A stretch of DNA of 64,000 bases. It comes from Pedobacter gandavensis (GTDB lineage Bacteria; Bacteroidota; Bacteroidia; Sphingobacteriales; Sphingobacteriaceae). Positions 8,232-16,728 of the stretch are shown here, in pieces. The notes beneath the pieces are model-generated. The model saw only the letters and a program-made list of their open reading frames with translations, did no database searches and was not told the DNA's origin. The position numbers and the translations under genes are program-made. The stretch covers positions 1,736,001-1,800,000 of the forward strand of contig NZ_WNXC01000001.1 in assembly GCF_014172405.1 (NCBI RefSeq), in the 5' to 3' direction. Numbering within the stretch: position 1 is the first letter of the stretch; each line of letters begins with the position of its first letter.

Positions 8232-9077
8232 CTATTTAGTTTGGTTTTTCAATACCCTAAAACCCTGGTTGCTAAAAGAAGCACGTGGATTAACCCTTCC
8301 GACATCCAAAGAGTTGAAAAAACCACAGGCATAATTACTGCACCACCAGGAGCCCCCCCTGGCATGTACAACCCTCCTGTTCTTAGGATCAGTTTTTAAA
8401 GTTCCTTCACAGAATTCAAATACATTACCATACATATCGTACAAGCCAAAAGCATTGGGTTTAAAACTAGCTACAGGAGCTGTATACATATAACCATCTG
8501 ATAAATCAGGACTCAGATGATCACGTCCATGCCAGATATTGGCATACTCCGCGATCTGATCCATATTATCGCCCCAAAAATAGGTGGTTTTGGCTCCTGC
8601 TCGCGATGCAATTTCCCATTCATCTAGTGATGGCAGCCTGACTTTTGCCCATTTACAATAAGCTTCTGCATCTGTATAACTGATACAGGTTACCGGATGG
8701 TTCATTTTATTTTCAATTCCACCTCTGCTAATTCCATTTGGAAACCTCCAATAAGCCGTACTATCACTCAGCCATTTGAATTCCGCAAGCCCGGGTTCAA
8801 ATACCATCGCATTTTTGAAACGCTCTGCATCGGTTTTATAATTGGTTGCTAAAATAAACTTTTCAAACAAGCGGTTGGTCAGCTCTGTGGCAGCCAGGTC
8901 AAAACCAGCTGTACTGACCTTTCTCAGCGGATTAAGCTGATGTATGCGACCACCTAGCCAGTATTCTCCTTTTGGGATGTGCACAAAACCAGTATCAGAT
9001 TGCGCGACTGTTTGCTGGACAAATAAGCATGACGACAACAGCAGAAATACCCAAATGACCTTACTTTTTACGTCCAT
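8232..9077 (-). CDS. Formylglycine-generating enzyme (SUMF1) family protein
   Basis: A signal peptide (residues 1-26) precedes a full FGE-sulfatase domain (about 30-278). The domain begins with FVHIPKGEYWLGG and has the TELTNRLFEKF, HPVTCISYTDAEAYCKW, RLPSLDEWE and DMYGNVFEFC landmarks. Most bacterial relatives (for example GldJ/GldK-type and serine/threonine-kinase-associated ones) lack the enzyme's cysteines. Here RGGSWWCSNYAC keeps Cys246 and Cys251 with the Cys-x4-Cys spacing of the copper-binding active site of true FGE, and NQGFRV follows as expected. A true enzyme would oxidise a target Cys to formylglycine. No sulfatase is encoded in this window. The gene overlaps the end of the upstream gene by 17 bases, so the two are cotranscribed. 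Secretion to the periplasm is inferred. Confidence 0.88.
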   Translation of the reverse strand: MDVKSKVIWVFLLLSSCLFVQQTVAQSDTGFVHIPKGEYWLGGRIHQLNPLRKVSTAGFDLAATELTNRLFEKFILATNYKTDAERFKNAMVFEPGLAEFKWLSDSTAYWRFPNGISRGGIENKMNHPVTCISYTDAEAYCKWAKVRLPSLDEWEIASRAGAKTTYFWGDNMDQIAEYANIWHGRDHLSPDLSDGYMYTAPVASFKPNAFGLYDMYGNVFEFCEGTLKTDPKNRRVVHARGGSWWCSNYACGFFNSLDVGRVNPRASFSNQGFRVLKNQTK

Positions 9078-9834
9078 TATAGAAAGCTTCTGCCCTACTG
9101 ATGATCAGGTCTTCATTGGCCTGGTTATGGTTAATGAAACTGGTGTACGTACTATTATTGCCATAAAGCTTAACATAAGAAGCCGAAGTCATGAAAGGTT
9201 GATAATCATTTTTCTTCATCAACTGTATCAGTACAGTAAGGATATCATGATCCTTATGGTCAATTTTGTAGGTCTTGATCAATAACGGGATGATTTCCCA
9301 ACCATTGATATGTTCAATTGCTGTTTTGTAATTCAAACCTACTTTTTTACTCCTGTTTACTGATTCTGAGATCAGCGCAAGTACAGAATCCCGGTTGCTA
9401 ATTAGGAAATTCAACTGCCTTTCACTCCAATTCGCTTCATCAAAGGTATCAGGTAAAGTCCCAAAGATCTTCAGATTTTCTTCTAAAATTGGAGTAGGAA
9501 CATCACAGTTTTGGCTTGAAACTTCAGGATGAATCATATGATAAGTAAACTTTTCCGGAAGTGACAGGCTCTGGTAGTTTTTAGGACTCAATACCCTAAA
9601 ATAAATGTCGCTATCGCCACCAGTGGCTTTTATGCCGGCAATCATAGCCTTTACTTTAACCAGTCCATAGGGAGGTGTGGTATTTTTAAAACGATTGGCA
9701 TGATACGCCTGACTAGCAGGACTGGCTTCTACCCAACCTTCCTGGGCAAAAACAGGAACTGTTGTAAATATTCCGAAAGCTAAAAATAGAAACCGAATGT
9801 AATTTTTCAGGATAATCATCATTGTGTTAAACAT
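9061..9834 (-). CDS. Exported protein of unknown function
   Basis: I do not recognise this 257-residue protein. It has an N-terminal signal peptide ending near VFAQ (residues about 15-31). The mature part has one Cys and a helical C-terminal half, including a repeat-like run (WEIIPLLIKTYKIDHKDHDILTVL as a helical pair) that suggests a HEAT- or TPR-like fold. It overlaps the FGE-like gene by 17 bases, so the two products may work together. No CxPxR formylglycine motif is present. An in-frame ATG 12 bases downstream (9822) is an equally good start. Confidence 0.75.
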   Translation of the reverse strand: MFNTMMIILKNYIRFLFLAFGIFTTVPVFAQEGWVEASPASQAYHANRFKNTTPPYGLVKVKAMIAGIKATGGDSDIYFRVLSPKNYQSLSLPEKFTYHMIHPEVSSQNCDVPTPILEENLKIFGTLPDTFDEANWSERQLNFLISNRDSVLALISESVNRSKKVGLNYKTAIEHINGWEIIPLLIKTYKIDHKDHDILTVLIQLMKKNDYQPFMTSASYVKLYGNNSTYTSFINHNQANEDLIISRAEAFYNGRKK

Positions 9835-9889
9835 AGGTTAACCAAAGTTAATGTTTTATGGTATTAGAATAAGCACGCGACAGCACTTG

Positions 9890-10762
9890 CTAACCTTCGA
9901 ATAAAAAGACATCTGGAATTTTATAAGAGTTGTGATAAGGAAGCACAATCTCTTTGACTTTTTTATTTTTATCACTCAGGCGATTGAATCTGGTGATCTT
10001 TAAATCATACATTGCCCGACCATTAGGAATGAACTTAAATTCATTTTCATCGCATACCAAGGTTTTGAAATCATCCCCAACTCCTTCACCATAGTCATGA
10101 TGGGTATCAATTGTGGTGATTCTTTGAAGCTTACCTTGATTTAAACCGATCACGTTCTCGTGGTAATTTCCCCCCATATGTTCCTGGCCTCCCCTCAATA
10201 TAATTCCCACCGTTTGATTACCAATCAACTCTAGTCGACGGAATTCTCCAGGATTGCCATACATCCCTCCACCGCCCGCATTGAGCATAAAATCACTGAG
10301 CTTCCATTCATTTTTTTCCTTTACAAAGGAGAATACATCACACCAACCAACAGAAACGCCATAGAATGGCCCCCGGTTTTCTACAACCACAACAGCATGA
10401 AGTACATCATCGGCACTAAAGAAAACAAGATCACTAAATTCACGCCCAATAGTATCCCCCTCCATATCCCCTTGCTTGTCAACAGTTAGGGTATCATAAA
10501 TTGATTTGGTTAATCTTTCCGCATCATCCAGTGTAAAATCGACAACTTTTGGCGTCCAATGGTACACTGATTTGGGTACTTCAGGATTATGATCAACGGA
10601 ATCTTTTTTAAGGGGCTGAATTGCCTCTTTCTTTACGATTGCAGTAGTTTTAGGAGAATCGGTTTTCAGTTCGGCACTGGCACTGTACCAATAATAACAC
10701 AGTATGATTAGTATGCTAAGCACAACAACACCTGAAAGAATATAGAGCGGCTTATTTTTCAT
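9890..10762 (-). CDS. Membrane-anchored protein of unknown function
   Basis: The 290-residue protein has one N-terminal membrane helix (residues about 6-26, LYILSGVVVLSILIILCYYW), a charged linker rich in Lys and Ser, and a globular C-terminal region from about residue 70. That region contains Gly-rich turns (GGGGMYGNPGEF and GGQEHMGGNYHE) and resembles other beta-propeller- or FG-GAP-like fragments only loosely. It is the first gene of the minus-strand run leading to the FGE-like and DUF2931 genes. A good promoter lies directly upstream at 10791-10822. No function can be assigned. Confidence 0.75.
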   Translation of the reverse strand: MKNKPLYILSGVVVLSILIILCYYWYSASAELKTDSPKTTAIVKKEAIQPLKKDSVDHNPEVPKSVYHWTPKVVDFTLDDAERLTKSIYDTLTVDKQGDMEGDTIGREFSDLVFFSADDVLHAVVVVENRGPFYGVSVGWCDVFSFVKEKNEWKLSDFMLNAGGGGMYGNPGEFRRLELIGNQTVGIILRGGQEHMGGNYHENVIGLNQGKLQRITTIDTHHDYGEGVGDDFKTLVCDENEFKFIPNGRAMYDLKITRFNRLSDKNKKVKEIVLPYHNSYKIPDVFLFEG

Positions 10763-10790
10763 GTTTTACGAATGATCATGGCCCTCACCG

Positions 10791-10822
10791 CAAAATTACC
10801 GCCAGTTATTCCTAACCATCAA
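10791..10822 (-). promoter_or_regulatory. Promoter of the 10762-8212 gene run
   Basis: On the minus strand TTG (10822-10820), a 21-base spacer and TAATTTTG (10798-10791) match the Bacteroidota promoter pattern. The predicted transcription start is about 22 bases ahead of the ATG at 10762. Confidence 0.6.
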
Positions 10823-10825
10823 CAA

Positions 10826-10860
10826 AAAATCCTTATCTGTTTTATTCAGATAAGGATTTT
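10826..10860 (-). terminator. Terminator of the small lipoprotein gene
   Basis: Fourteen-base perfect arms, AAAATCCTTATCTG and CAGATAAGGATTTT, enclose a seven-base loop. On the minus strand they are followed by a T run. The hairpin starts six bases after the stop codon of the 53-residue lipoprotein gene. Confidence 0.85.
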
Positions 10861-10865
10861 CATGG

Positions 10866-11027
10866 TCAATTACCCTGGTAATGATTCCCCTCATTACCTC
10901 GATTATCATGATGGTCTCTGCCATCATATCTGTCCCTGTCATGTCTTGGACGCTGAACGGAACAACTCGACAATGCTAACGAGGCAATTAATAGCATCAT
11001 TAACATCTTAATCCTATTATTTTTCAT
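10866..11027 (-). CDS. Small lipoprotein, 53 residues
   Basis: An ATG at 11027 opens a 53-codon frame ending in TGA at 10866. Residues 1-22 form a lipoprotein signal ending LIASLALSSC, with the lipobox Cys at position 22. The mature part is only about 31 residues, very hydrophilic and rich in Arg, Asp, His and Asn (RPRHDRDRYDGRDHH). The frame is followed six bases later by a strong terminator, which is good evidence for a real short gene. Similar short His/Asp/Arg-rich lipoproteins occur in Sphingobacteriaceae. A metal-binding or surface-charge role can only be guessed. Confidence 0.72.
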   Translation of the reverse strand: MKNNRIKMLMMLLIASLALSSCSVQRPRHDRDRYDGRDHHDNRGNEGNHYQGN

Positions 11028-11363
11028 AATAAAGGTTTTAAGCTACCGCTAGAAATAACAATTAGAAATTAAGAATGTTCTGATTTCTGAGGAAGGAATA
11101 CTGTTTTTTAAGCGCCATAGTTACCATACTGTTTCGCTTTTGTTCTACCATAAGAGTCATAGAATTACTTTATAATAGAGCACGAAGTTCCTTGAAGACA
11201 TGTTTTTCCATAAAGGAATCATAACCGAATTTAAAAAAATAACAGGTATAATAATTTAACAATAAATTACTTTATATTTAGGTTAAACAACAATACAAGA
11301 CGCACACACCTACAACATACCATATTTTATGTTCTCCTCATCGCAATTCTAATTAAACAATTC
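11028..11363. other. Intergenic region without a recognised gene
   Basis: AT-rich sequence between the small lipoprotein gene (minus) and the relic at 11364 (plus). It must hold both promoters. A weak -7-like TATATTTA lies near 11272. No RNA or reading frame is supported. Confidence 0.4.
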
Positions 11364-11462
11364 ATGGAAAGAAAAACAACGTATCTCCTCTTGTTATTTG
11401 AAATTATAACCCGTGTTTTAAAGAAAAAAACAATAATTCTAAAAGGTTAATTGATAAAAACA
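11364..11462 (+). pseudogene. Relic of a tlpA-like paralogue with its body deleted
   Basis: The first bases read MERKTTYLLLL, a close copy of the MKKATTYIFLLL start of the gene at 11503. This runs directly into sequence matching the last codons and 3' flank of that same gene: TTATTTGAAATT, then TAACCCGT, then TTTTAAAGAA, with two differences over 30 bases (compare 12908-12940). The two ends are joined out of frame. The simplest reading is a tandem paralogue that lost about 1.4 kb from its middle and left only its two ends. Confidence 0.5.
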
Positions 11463-11502
11463 GAATGGTGATAGAAAATTCAAATCATATAGAATTCAAC
11501 TT

Positions 11503-12921
11503 ATGAAAAAAGCAACTACATACATCTTCCTGTTACTAATCGTTTCTTCAACATCTATTTTTGCTAAAAGTAATGTTTCAGATTCAATCAGCTTTACAGT
11601 ACACTTAAAAGCAAAAGAGACGATCAGGCTAAACTACCTAAATGAATATCTTATACCGGTAGCATTGTCCTTTAAAAATCATTCCATTAGAGATTCGACT
11701 TTTTCAAAAAAAATAGGCTCTACAAAACCAATAGAATTTCGTTATAGCTTACTAGATATAGATCACAACAAACGTTACTATTACAATTTCATTTTAAGCC
11801 CAGGAGATGACATTTCATTAAAACTTCAAGACAATTTTGAACTCATTTCTGACCAAAATAATAAACTGATTTTTGCTAACAAGGTGCTAAACTTGTATAA
11901 TGTTTTCGACGAGAAACAAAGTGAGTATACAGGGCAAATAATCAATTCTGGTATAGAAAAATATGATTCGTATCTTAATGGTGTCTATACAGCTAATGTA
12001 AGAAGAATAGATAGCCTAGTTAAACTTGACCTAATTACCAACAAAACGGAAAAAACTTGGAGAAATATCATTTTAACAGATTACTATAGACAATTATTCT
12101 ATCCAATCTATATCACCCATTCCTCCGCTAAAAAAGCCATTGAGTTCAAGAAAAAAACATTAGATGCTAAAGAGCACATCCAACAATTACAGAAAGTCAA
12201 TAGCTATGGATTTAAAGATTTGTTAAATAGTCTTATAAGATACGAGATGTTGCTCTTAGGTAAAACAAAAAATGACTTAGATTTCTATACGCAATATCTT
12301 TTCAAGTCAAATTATTCATCAGATATAATCTTAGGCTCACTGATTGAAAAATTTAATACTTATCCAGAGAAAAACTCAGTTGCATTCATGAAGGCTTTTG
12401 ATGAATTCAAAAACTTCTGCAAGAAAAATGGGAAAGAAGAAATAGCAAGTCAATTGTCTTCTAAATACTACCCATCGAATGCTGTTTACGACAAAATACT
12501 TCTAGTCAATGCCGCTGGCAAGTCATCAACACTTAACGAAATTCTAAAAAAAGAAAAGGGTAAGATTATATTCATTGACCTATGGGCAAGTTGGTGTAAA
12601 CCATGTCGAGCTGAAATACCTGTATTAGAAAAAATAAAGAAAAAATTCCCGGCTCAGCATATAGAATTTATTTCCATTAGTTTGGATAAAAACGCAGCCA
12701 CAAAAGCATGGGAAATGGCAATGAAACAAGAAAACCTAACAGATCCTCATCAGTATAGAATGCTGGATGTAAGTAATCTGGATTTATCCAAAGCTTTCCA
12801 AGTCAAAAGCATTCCCCGCTATTTAGTTTTTGATCGCAATGGGAATACATTAAATGATAACTTCCCAAGACCTTCAGATGGAAAATTTGAAACTCAACTT
12901 CAGAATTATTTGAAATTGTAA
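11503..12921 (+). CDS. TlpA-like thioredoxin-domain protein
   Basis: The 472-residue exported protein has a signal peptide (residues 1-21, ending SIFAK). A long lineage-specific helical region follows (about 30-340), and then a C-terminal thioredoxin fold (about 345-470) with the active-site motif WCKPC in LWASWCKPCRAEIP and the cis-Pro segment SIPRY. The layout is that of Bacteroidota TlpA/ResA-like disulfide reductases with a DUF4369-like N-terminal half. They reduce disulfides in the periplasm. The gene is AT-rich compared with the following loci and has the remains of a paralogue directly upstream, so it belongs to an unstable, perhaps recently acquired, gene pair. A weak hairpin at 12971-13001 may end its transcript. 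Confidence 0.85.
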   Translation: MKKATTYIFLLLIVSSTSIFAKSNVSDSISFTVHLKAKETIRLNYLNEYLIPVALSFKNHSIRDSTFSKKIGSTKPIEFRYSLLDIDHNKRYYYNFILSPGDDISLKLQDNFELISDQNNKLIFANKVLNLYNVFDEKQSEYTGQIINSGIEKYDSYLNGVYTANVRRIDSLVKLDLITNKTEKTWRNIILTDYYRQLFYPIYITHSSAKKAIEFKKKTLDAKEHIQQLQKVNSYGFKDLLNSLIRYEMLLLGKTKNDLDFYTQYLFKSNYSSDIILGSLIEKFNTYPEKNSVAFMKAFDEFKNFCKKNGKEEIASQLSSKYYPSNAVYDKILLVNAAGKSSTLNEILKKEKGKIIFIDLWASWCKPCRAEIPVLEKIKKKFPAQHIEFISISLDKNAATKAWEMAMKQENLTDPHQYRMLDVSNLDLSKAFQVKSIPRYLVFDRNGNTLNDNFPRPSDGKFETQLQNYLKL

Positions 12922-12972
12922 CCCGTATTTTAAAGAAGAAGAAATTCCAGGAGTTGACCAATAAATAAACTT
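12908..12972 (+). repeat. Imperfect direct repeat of 11394-11462
   Basis: The last codons and the 3' flank of the TlpA-like gene are repeated upstream of it, in the relic at 11364-11462. Identity is highest over the first 30 bases and fades afterwards. It shows a former tandem gene duplication. Confidence 0.5.
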
Positions 12973-13069
12973 CTACTGCTATCCTATTGATGGCAGTAGA
13001 AATTCAAAACTCAATACAAAGAAATATCACTCCTCAACATATGTACATGTTTTAAAAAACAAGCCTCAA

Positions 13070-13077
13070 TACCTTTG
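13070..13077 (+). promoter_or_regulatory. -7 promoter element of the esterase gene
   Basis: TACCTTTG matches TAnnTTTG exactly and lies 26 bases before the ATG at 13104, so the leader would be about 20 bases. The -33 region is weak (TGTTTT). Confidence 0.5.
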
Positions 13078-13103
13078 CTTGTAACAATTAAAACAAGTAT
13101 AAA

Positions 13104-13901
13104 ATGAGAATATTACTCAGTACCCTATCCTTACTCTGTATTGGATTCCAGTCCTTTTCCCAAAAAGTTGATTCCTTAAACATCTATAGCCCTTCCATGG
13201 AGAAGGAAGTCAAAACATTGGTGATTCGTCCCGCCACTCCCACTAAAAAGAAAACACCAACAGTTTACATTCTGCATGGTTACAGTGGCTATCCAAAAAG
13301 AACAATAACCCAAGACATTCCTGCTTTGTTAAAACTTAGCAAAGACCTGAAAATGACCTTTGTTTTACCGGATGGAAATTACGACAGCTGGTATGTGGAC
13401 GGTGAACTTAAAAATTCAAAGTATGAAACATTTATTGCCAATGAACTGGTGAGTTACATTCAAAACCACTACAAATCAGATCCATTAAAAACAGCAATCA
13501 TGGGATGGAGTATGGGTGGTCACGGTGCATTGTATATTGGATCCAGGCACAAAAACACCTTTAAGGCCATTGGAAGTTTATGTGGCGTAATGGACTTTAC
13601 TCCTTATGGAAAGCACTATGGTGTTCCAAAAACACTCGGAGACAACCCGGAAAACTGGACAAAATACACCGTGATGTCTCAAATAGAAAAATTGAAAAAC
13701 ACGCCACAACAAATCCTGATCAGCTGTGGAACAGAAGATCCACTAATCGGACAAAACAGAAAATTACATCAGGAACTGATCACATTAGGTATTCCTCACA
13801 TCTATGAGGAACGACCTGGAGCACACAACGCAGCATACTGGTCTGAAGCGGCAATTACCCAACTACTCCAATTAAATCAATTCTTTGCAGATCATGAATA
13901 G
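13104..13901 (+). CDS. Secreted esterase-D-like alpha/beta hydrolase
   Basis: The 265-residue protein has a signal peptide (residues 1-20, ending SFSQ) and one esterase (PF00756-type) alpha/beta-hydrolase domain. The landmarks are VYILHGYSG (oxyanion region, about 54-62), the nucleophile elbow GWSMGGHG with Ser136, the acid Asp212 in CGTEDPL, and His241 in RPGAHN. These form a complete catalytic triad. Relatives hydrolyse short acyl, acetyl or feruloyl esters or S-formylglutathione. The signal peptide argues for a periplasmic or exported carboxylesterase. The gene stands alone, with its own -7 element and a strong terminator. Confidence 0.88.
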   Translation: MRILLSTLSLLCIGFQSFSQKVDSLNIYSPSMEKEVKTLVIRPATPTKKKTPTVYILHGYSGYPKRTITQDIPALLKLSKDLKMTFVLPDGNYDSWYVDGELKNSKYETFIANELVSYIQNHYKSDPLKTAIMGWSMGGHGALYIGSRHKNTFKAIGSLCGVMDFTPYGKHYGVPKTLGDNPENWTKYTVMSQIEKLKNTPQQILISCGTEDPLIGQNRKLHQELITLGIPHIYEERPGAHNAAYWSEAAITQLLQLNQFFADHE

Positions 13902-13962
13902 TACTAAAAGTATTTTCAGATTAGCACTAAATGACATACTGGTAGAAGGAGCATAAATTGAA

Positions 13963-14002
13963 ACAGCCGTTCAACTGAGCAAAAACTCAATTGAACGGCT
14001 GT
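13963..14002. terminator. Bidirectional terminator between the esterase and EEP genes
   Basis: ACAGCCGTTCAA..TGAG pairs with CTCA..TTGAACGGCTGT around an A-rich loop. It lies between two convergent genes and can serve both. Confidence 0.75.
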
Positions 14003-14041
14003 AATTTACCAGCAATCAATATTGATTGCTAGCTTTAAATA

Positions 14042-14884
14042 CTATTTCAACATCACATCAACCAACACCGGGAAATGATCTGAAGGATATTTTCCATGGT
14101 AAGTGTCCGTTAAAATACCCCACCTGCTTGCTGTAAAACCCTTCGTTACAAACACATGATCAATCACACCAAAGCCCTTCACATTTGCACCAAAAGAATT
14201 GAAAGAAGAATTGTTTTCATAGGGATGTTCAACCTGGCTATAAGTATCCTTTAACAAGTCAGATTTAGCCAATATCAGGTAACTATCACTGTTGTGATCT
14301 CCATTTAAATCTCCAGTAAATATTGCAGGAGAAGTTCCTGCGATTTCCTTCATTTTCGCCAAAATCAACTTGCTGCTCTCTACCCTTGCAATTACCCCCT
14401 GATGGTCAAAATGCGCATTAAAATAATAGAACTTCTTGCCACTTCTTAAATCCTGTAGGTATACCCAGGTACAGATCCTGTTGCAGCAAGTAGCATCCCA
14501 ACCCAAACCTGGTTGACCAGGATGTTCTGACAACCAGAAATCGCCTTTTTTCAATAACTTAAATTTATCCTTTCTATAGAATATAGAAGAATGTTCTCCA
14601 CCTTCTTTACCGTCGTCACGCCCAAGACCGTAATGTTCAAATTCCGGTAAAGATTTAGACAGATCATCCAGCTGGTTTTTAAAACCCTCTTGAATCCCGA
14701 AAATATCATACTGATGGAATCTCAGTAAATTAGCGACAACGGGTGCCCGCTGCTCCCATAAATTCCCCACATCACCCCTGTTGTCATTTCGTAAATTATA
14801 AGTTCCAACCACCATTTTTTGAGCGAACAACGGACTAACCGCAAGTAAAAGAAGCACTGCGATGATATTAATTTTTTTCATCAT
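14042..14884 (-). CDS. Secreted endonuclease/exonuclease/phosphatase-family protein
   Basis: The 280-residue protein has a signal peptide (residues 1-22, ending LFAQ) and a complete EEP (DNase I-like) metallophosphoesterase domain. Visible active-site elements are Asn30 (TYNLR), Glu66 (GIQEG), His158 (NAHFDH), Asp192 and Asn194 (GDLNGD) and the C-terminal SDHFP with Asp269-His270. The family cleaves phosphodiesters or phosphomonoesters in nucleic acids, sphingomyelin, inositol phosphates and similar compounds. The gene follows susD by 30 bases and is the last gene of the uptake locus, so it should act on the imported ligand or release it. Its substrate cannot be read from the sequence. Confidence 0.9.
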   Translation of the reverse strand: MMKKINIIAVLLLLAVSPLFAQKMVVGTYNLRNDNRGDVGNLWEQRAPVVANLLRFHQYDIFGIQEGFKNQLDDLSKSLPEFEHYGLGRDDGKEGGEHSSIFYRKDKFKLLKKGDFWLSEHPGQPGLGWDATCCNRICTWVYLQDLRSGKKFYYFNAHFDHQGVIARVESSKLILAKMKEIAGTSPAIFTGDLNGDHNSDSYLILAKSDLLKDTYSQVEHPYENNSSFNSFGANVKGFGVIDHVFVTKGFTASRWGILTDTYHGKYPSDHFPVLVDVMLK

Positions 14885-14914
14885 GTTATATATTTTAAAA
14901 GATCATTCAATAAT

Positions 14915-16696
14915 TTACCAACCCAGGTTTTGTCCCAATTTAGGATTCACAATCCGATCCGATTCTGGGATAGGATATAAGTAATTTTTATCCTCAAAGA
15001 CTCTTGTTACCGTCGTTAACCAGGTCAGTTCACCTGAAGTATCATTACTTAAGCGTTGAGGGTTTACACCAGCATTTGTAGTTGGCGCTACGTTGATATA
15101 ATTCACACCGGCAACAGGATTTGCAGGCATCACTTTGTAAAAACATACATCCATTTTACCATCACCATTTAAATCCATCGGAACATCTAATGCCGGAACA
15201 TAAAATCCATTCCAAACTTTAGTCATCAGTTCCCCATGTTTCCACCTCACGATATCATCAAACCTAAGTCCTTCCAGTGCCAGTTCTATCCCTCTTTCCC
15301 TTCTAATTTCCATTAGCGCAGCATCATTAACATCAGGAAAATAATTCTGCTTCATGTAAGCATCTAAAACAGTCGGTTTTGCGTTTAAGCCACCTTTAAT
15401 TCCAGCACGCTGTCTCAAAGCACCAATGGTCTTGGTCCAGTCGGCATCCGTAAAAGTGCCCAATTCCGTCTTTGCCTCTGCATAATTCAACAACACTTCG
15501 GCATACCTTAAAATACTTATGGAATTCACATTTAGAGAACCACCATCATATTTGGTATCATCCAGCGTCCATTTTATGGGCTGATAACCGGTATAAGTAT
15601 AAGAAAAAATTGGAGGAGCTGCTTCTGGTGTGCCACCATTAATCCTTTTATAATCACCCATTCTAATGGTTTGCTGCAAACGTTTATCGCGACCTTTTAC
15701 CTCTTCTACAAATGGCAGCATTTGATACCCTGGCTTACTGGTAAATGGCGTACCATCAATATTCAGGTAAGTATTTACGAAAGTACGCGTAAAGCTTAAT
15801 CTGCTGCCGTAAGTAGCGCTGGTCCAATACCAATTGGCATCATTATAAATAGCAAGATTGGGATCAGCAACCACAGAAAGCATAATTTCTGTACCTACTG
15901 GTGCAGTACTGGTAAACAACTGGCGGTAAGAAAGATCTTCACCACCACTGGTATTCAGGCTAAAGCCCGAAGTCTGCATTGTTTTTTCCGCAGCCGTTGC
16001 AGCCTCATTTAACCACTTATCTGCTGTACCTGTTAAATTCTTTTCCGCATGATATTTCCTGTAAGTCCCCTCGTATAAACAAACCCTTGATTTAAATGCC
16101 ATCGCAACGGATTTAGTGATCAAGGTTTTAGAATTATCACTGGAACGGCTGATATTGGCGATCGCATAATCAAGATCCGCCAATACTGAATCCATTACCA
16201 AAGCACGTGAATCACGTCCACTGTACAATGCAGGATCGTCTACTTTTAGTGTCCTGTTGATCCAAGGTACATCACCATATCTTTTCACCTTCTGAAAATA
16301 GAAGAAGGCACGGAAAAATCTGGCAAGTCCTTGATATTGACTTCTGACCGAGGCACTAACCTTCTGATCAACATTATTTTCAATAAAATAATTAATGTTC
16401 CTCAGTTTCTTCCAATCCCAGCCCTTTTCTCCCTGGGAAGTTCTGGAATTATAAGCACCGGCAACCAGAAAATCCGGCGACTGGCTTCTTGCGCCATAAT
16501 CAGACATTTCATCTCCCCGATGTGTATCATTTGCAGTAGGTAATACTTCATAAAAGGAATTGGCATACAACTCAAGCCCTTTCTCATTGCTAAAAACTGA
16601 AGTCCGGATTGCACTATCTTCAGGTGTCTGATCCAGCTTTTTACAGCCTGCCATAAACACAGCAGAAAAAGCGAACCATAAACAGAATCTTTTCAT
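14915..16696 (-). CDS. SusD/RagB-family outer-membrane lipoprotein
   Basis: The 593-residue protein begins with a lipoprotein signal (residues 1-18, ending VFMAGC, Cys18). It has the usual SusD layout: an N-terminal TPR-like helical part with LRNINYFIEN and GLARFFRAFFYFQKVKRYGDVPW, and a C-terminal part with SILRYAEVLLNYAEAKTELG and ALMEIRRERGIELALEGLRFDDIVRWKHGE. SusD proteins are surface lids that capture the ligand for the SusC channel. The gene follows susC by 32 bases. Ligand class is unknown. Confidence 0.95.
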   Translation of the reverse strand: MKRFCLWFAFSAVFMAGCKKLDQTPEDSAIRTSVFSNEKGLELYANSFYEVLPTANDTHRGDEMSDYGARSQSPDFLVAGAYNSRTSQGEKGWDWKKLRNINYFIENNVDQKVSASVRSQYQGLARFFRAFFYFQKVKRYGDVPWINRTLKVDDPALYSGRDSRALVMDSVLADLDYAIANISRSSDNSKTLITKSVAMAFKSRVCLYEGTYRKYHAEKNLTGTADKWLNEAATAAEKTMQTSGFSLNTSGGEDLSYRQLFTSTAPVGTEIMLSVVADPNLAIYNDANWYWTSATYGSRLSFTRTFVNTYLNIDGTPFTSKPGYQMLPFVEEVKGRDKRLQQTIRMGDYKRINGGTPEAAPPIFSYTYTGYQPIKWTLDDTKYDGGSLNVNSISILRYAEVLLNYAEAKTELGTFTDADWTKTIGALRQRAGIKGGLNAKPTVLDAYMKQNYFPDVNDAALMEIRRERGIELALEGLRFDDIVRWKHGELMTKVWNGFYVPALDVPMDLNGDGKMDVCFYKVMPANPVAGVNYINVAPTTNAGVNPQRLSNDTSGELTWLTTVTRVFEDKNYLYPIPESDRIVNPKLGQNLGW

Positions 16697-16728
16697 ATTA
16701 TTATCTTTATGTATTTACTAGTTTTTAA

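Noticed and set aside
8172-8399. Plus-strand frame of 75 codons between the DUF2931 and FGE-like genes
   Set aside because: Antisense to both coding ends, with low-complexity Pro-rich tail from the reversed FGE sequence.
10772-11011. Plus-strand frame of 79 codons
   Set aside because: It lies opposite the 53-residue lipoprotein gene and crosses its terminator; no signal or family.
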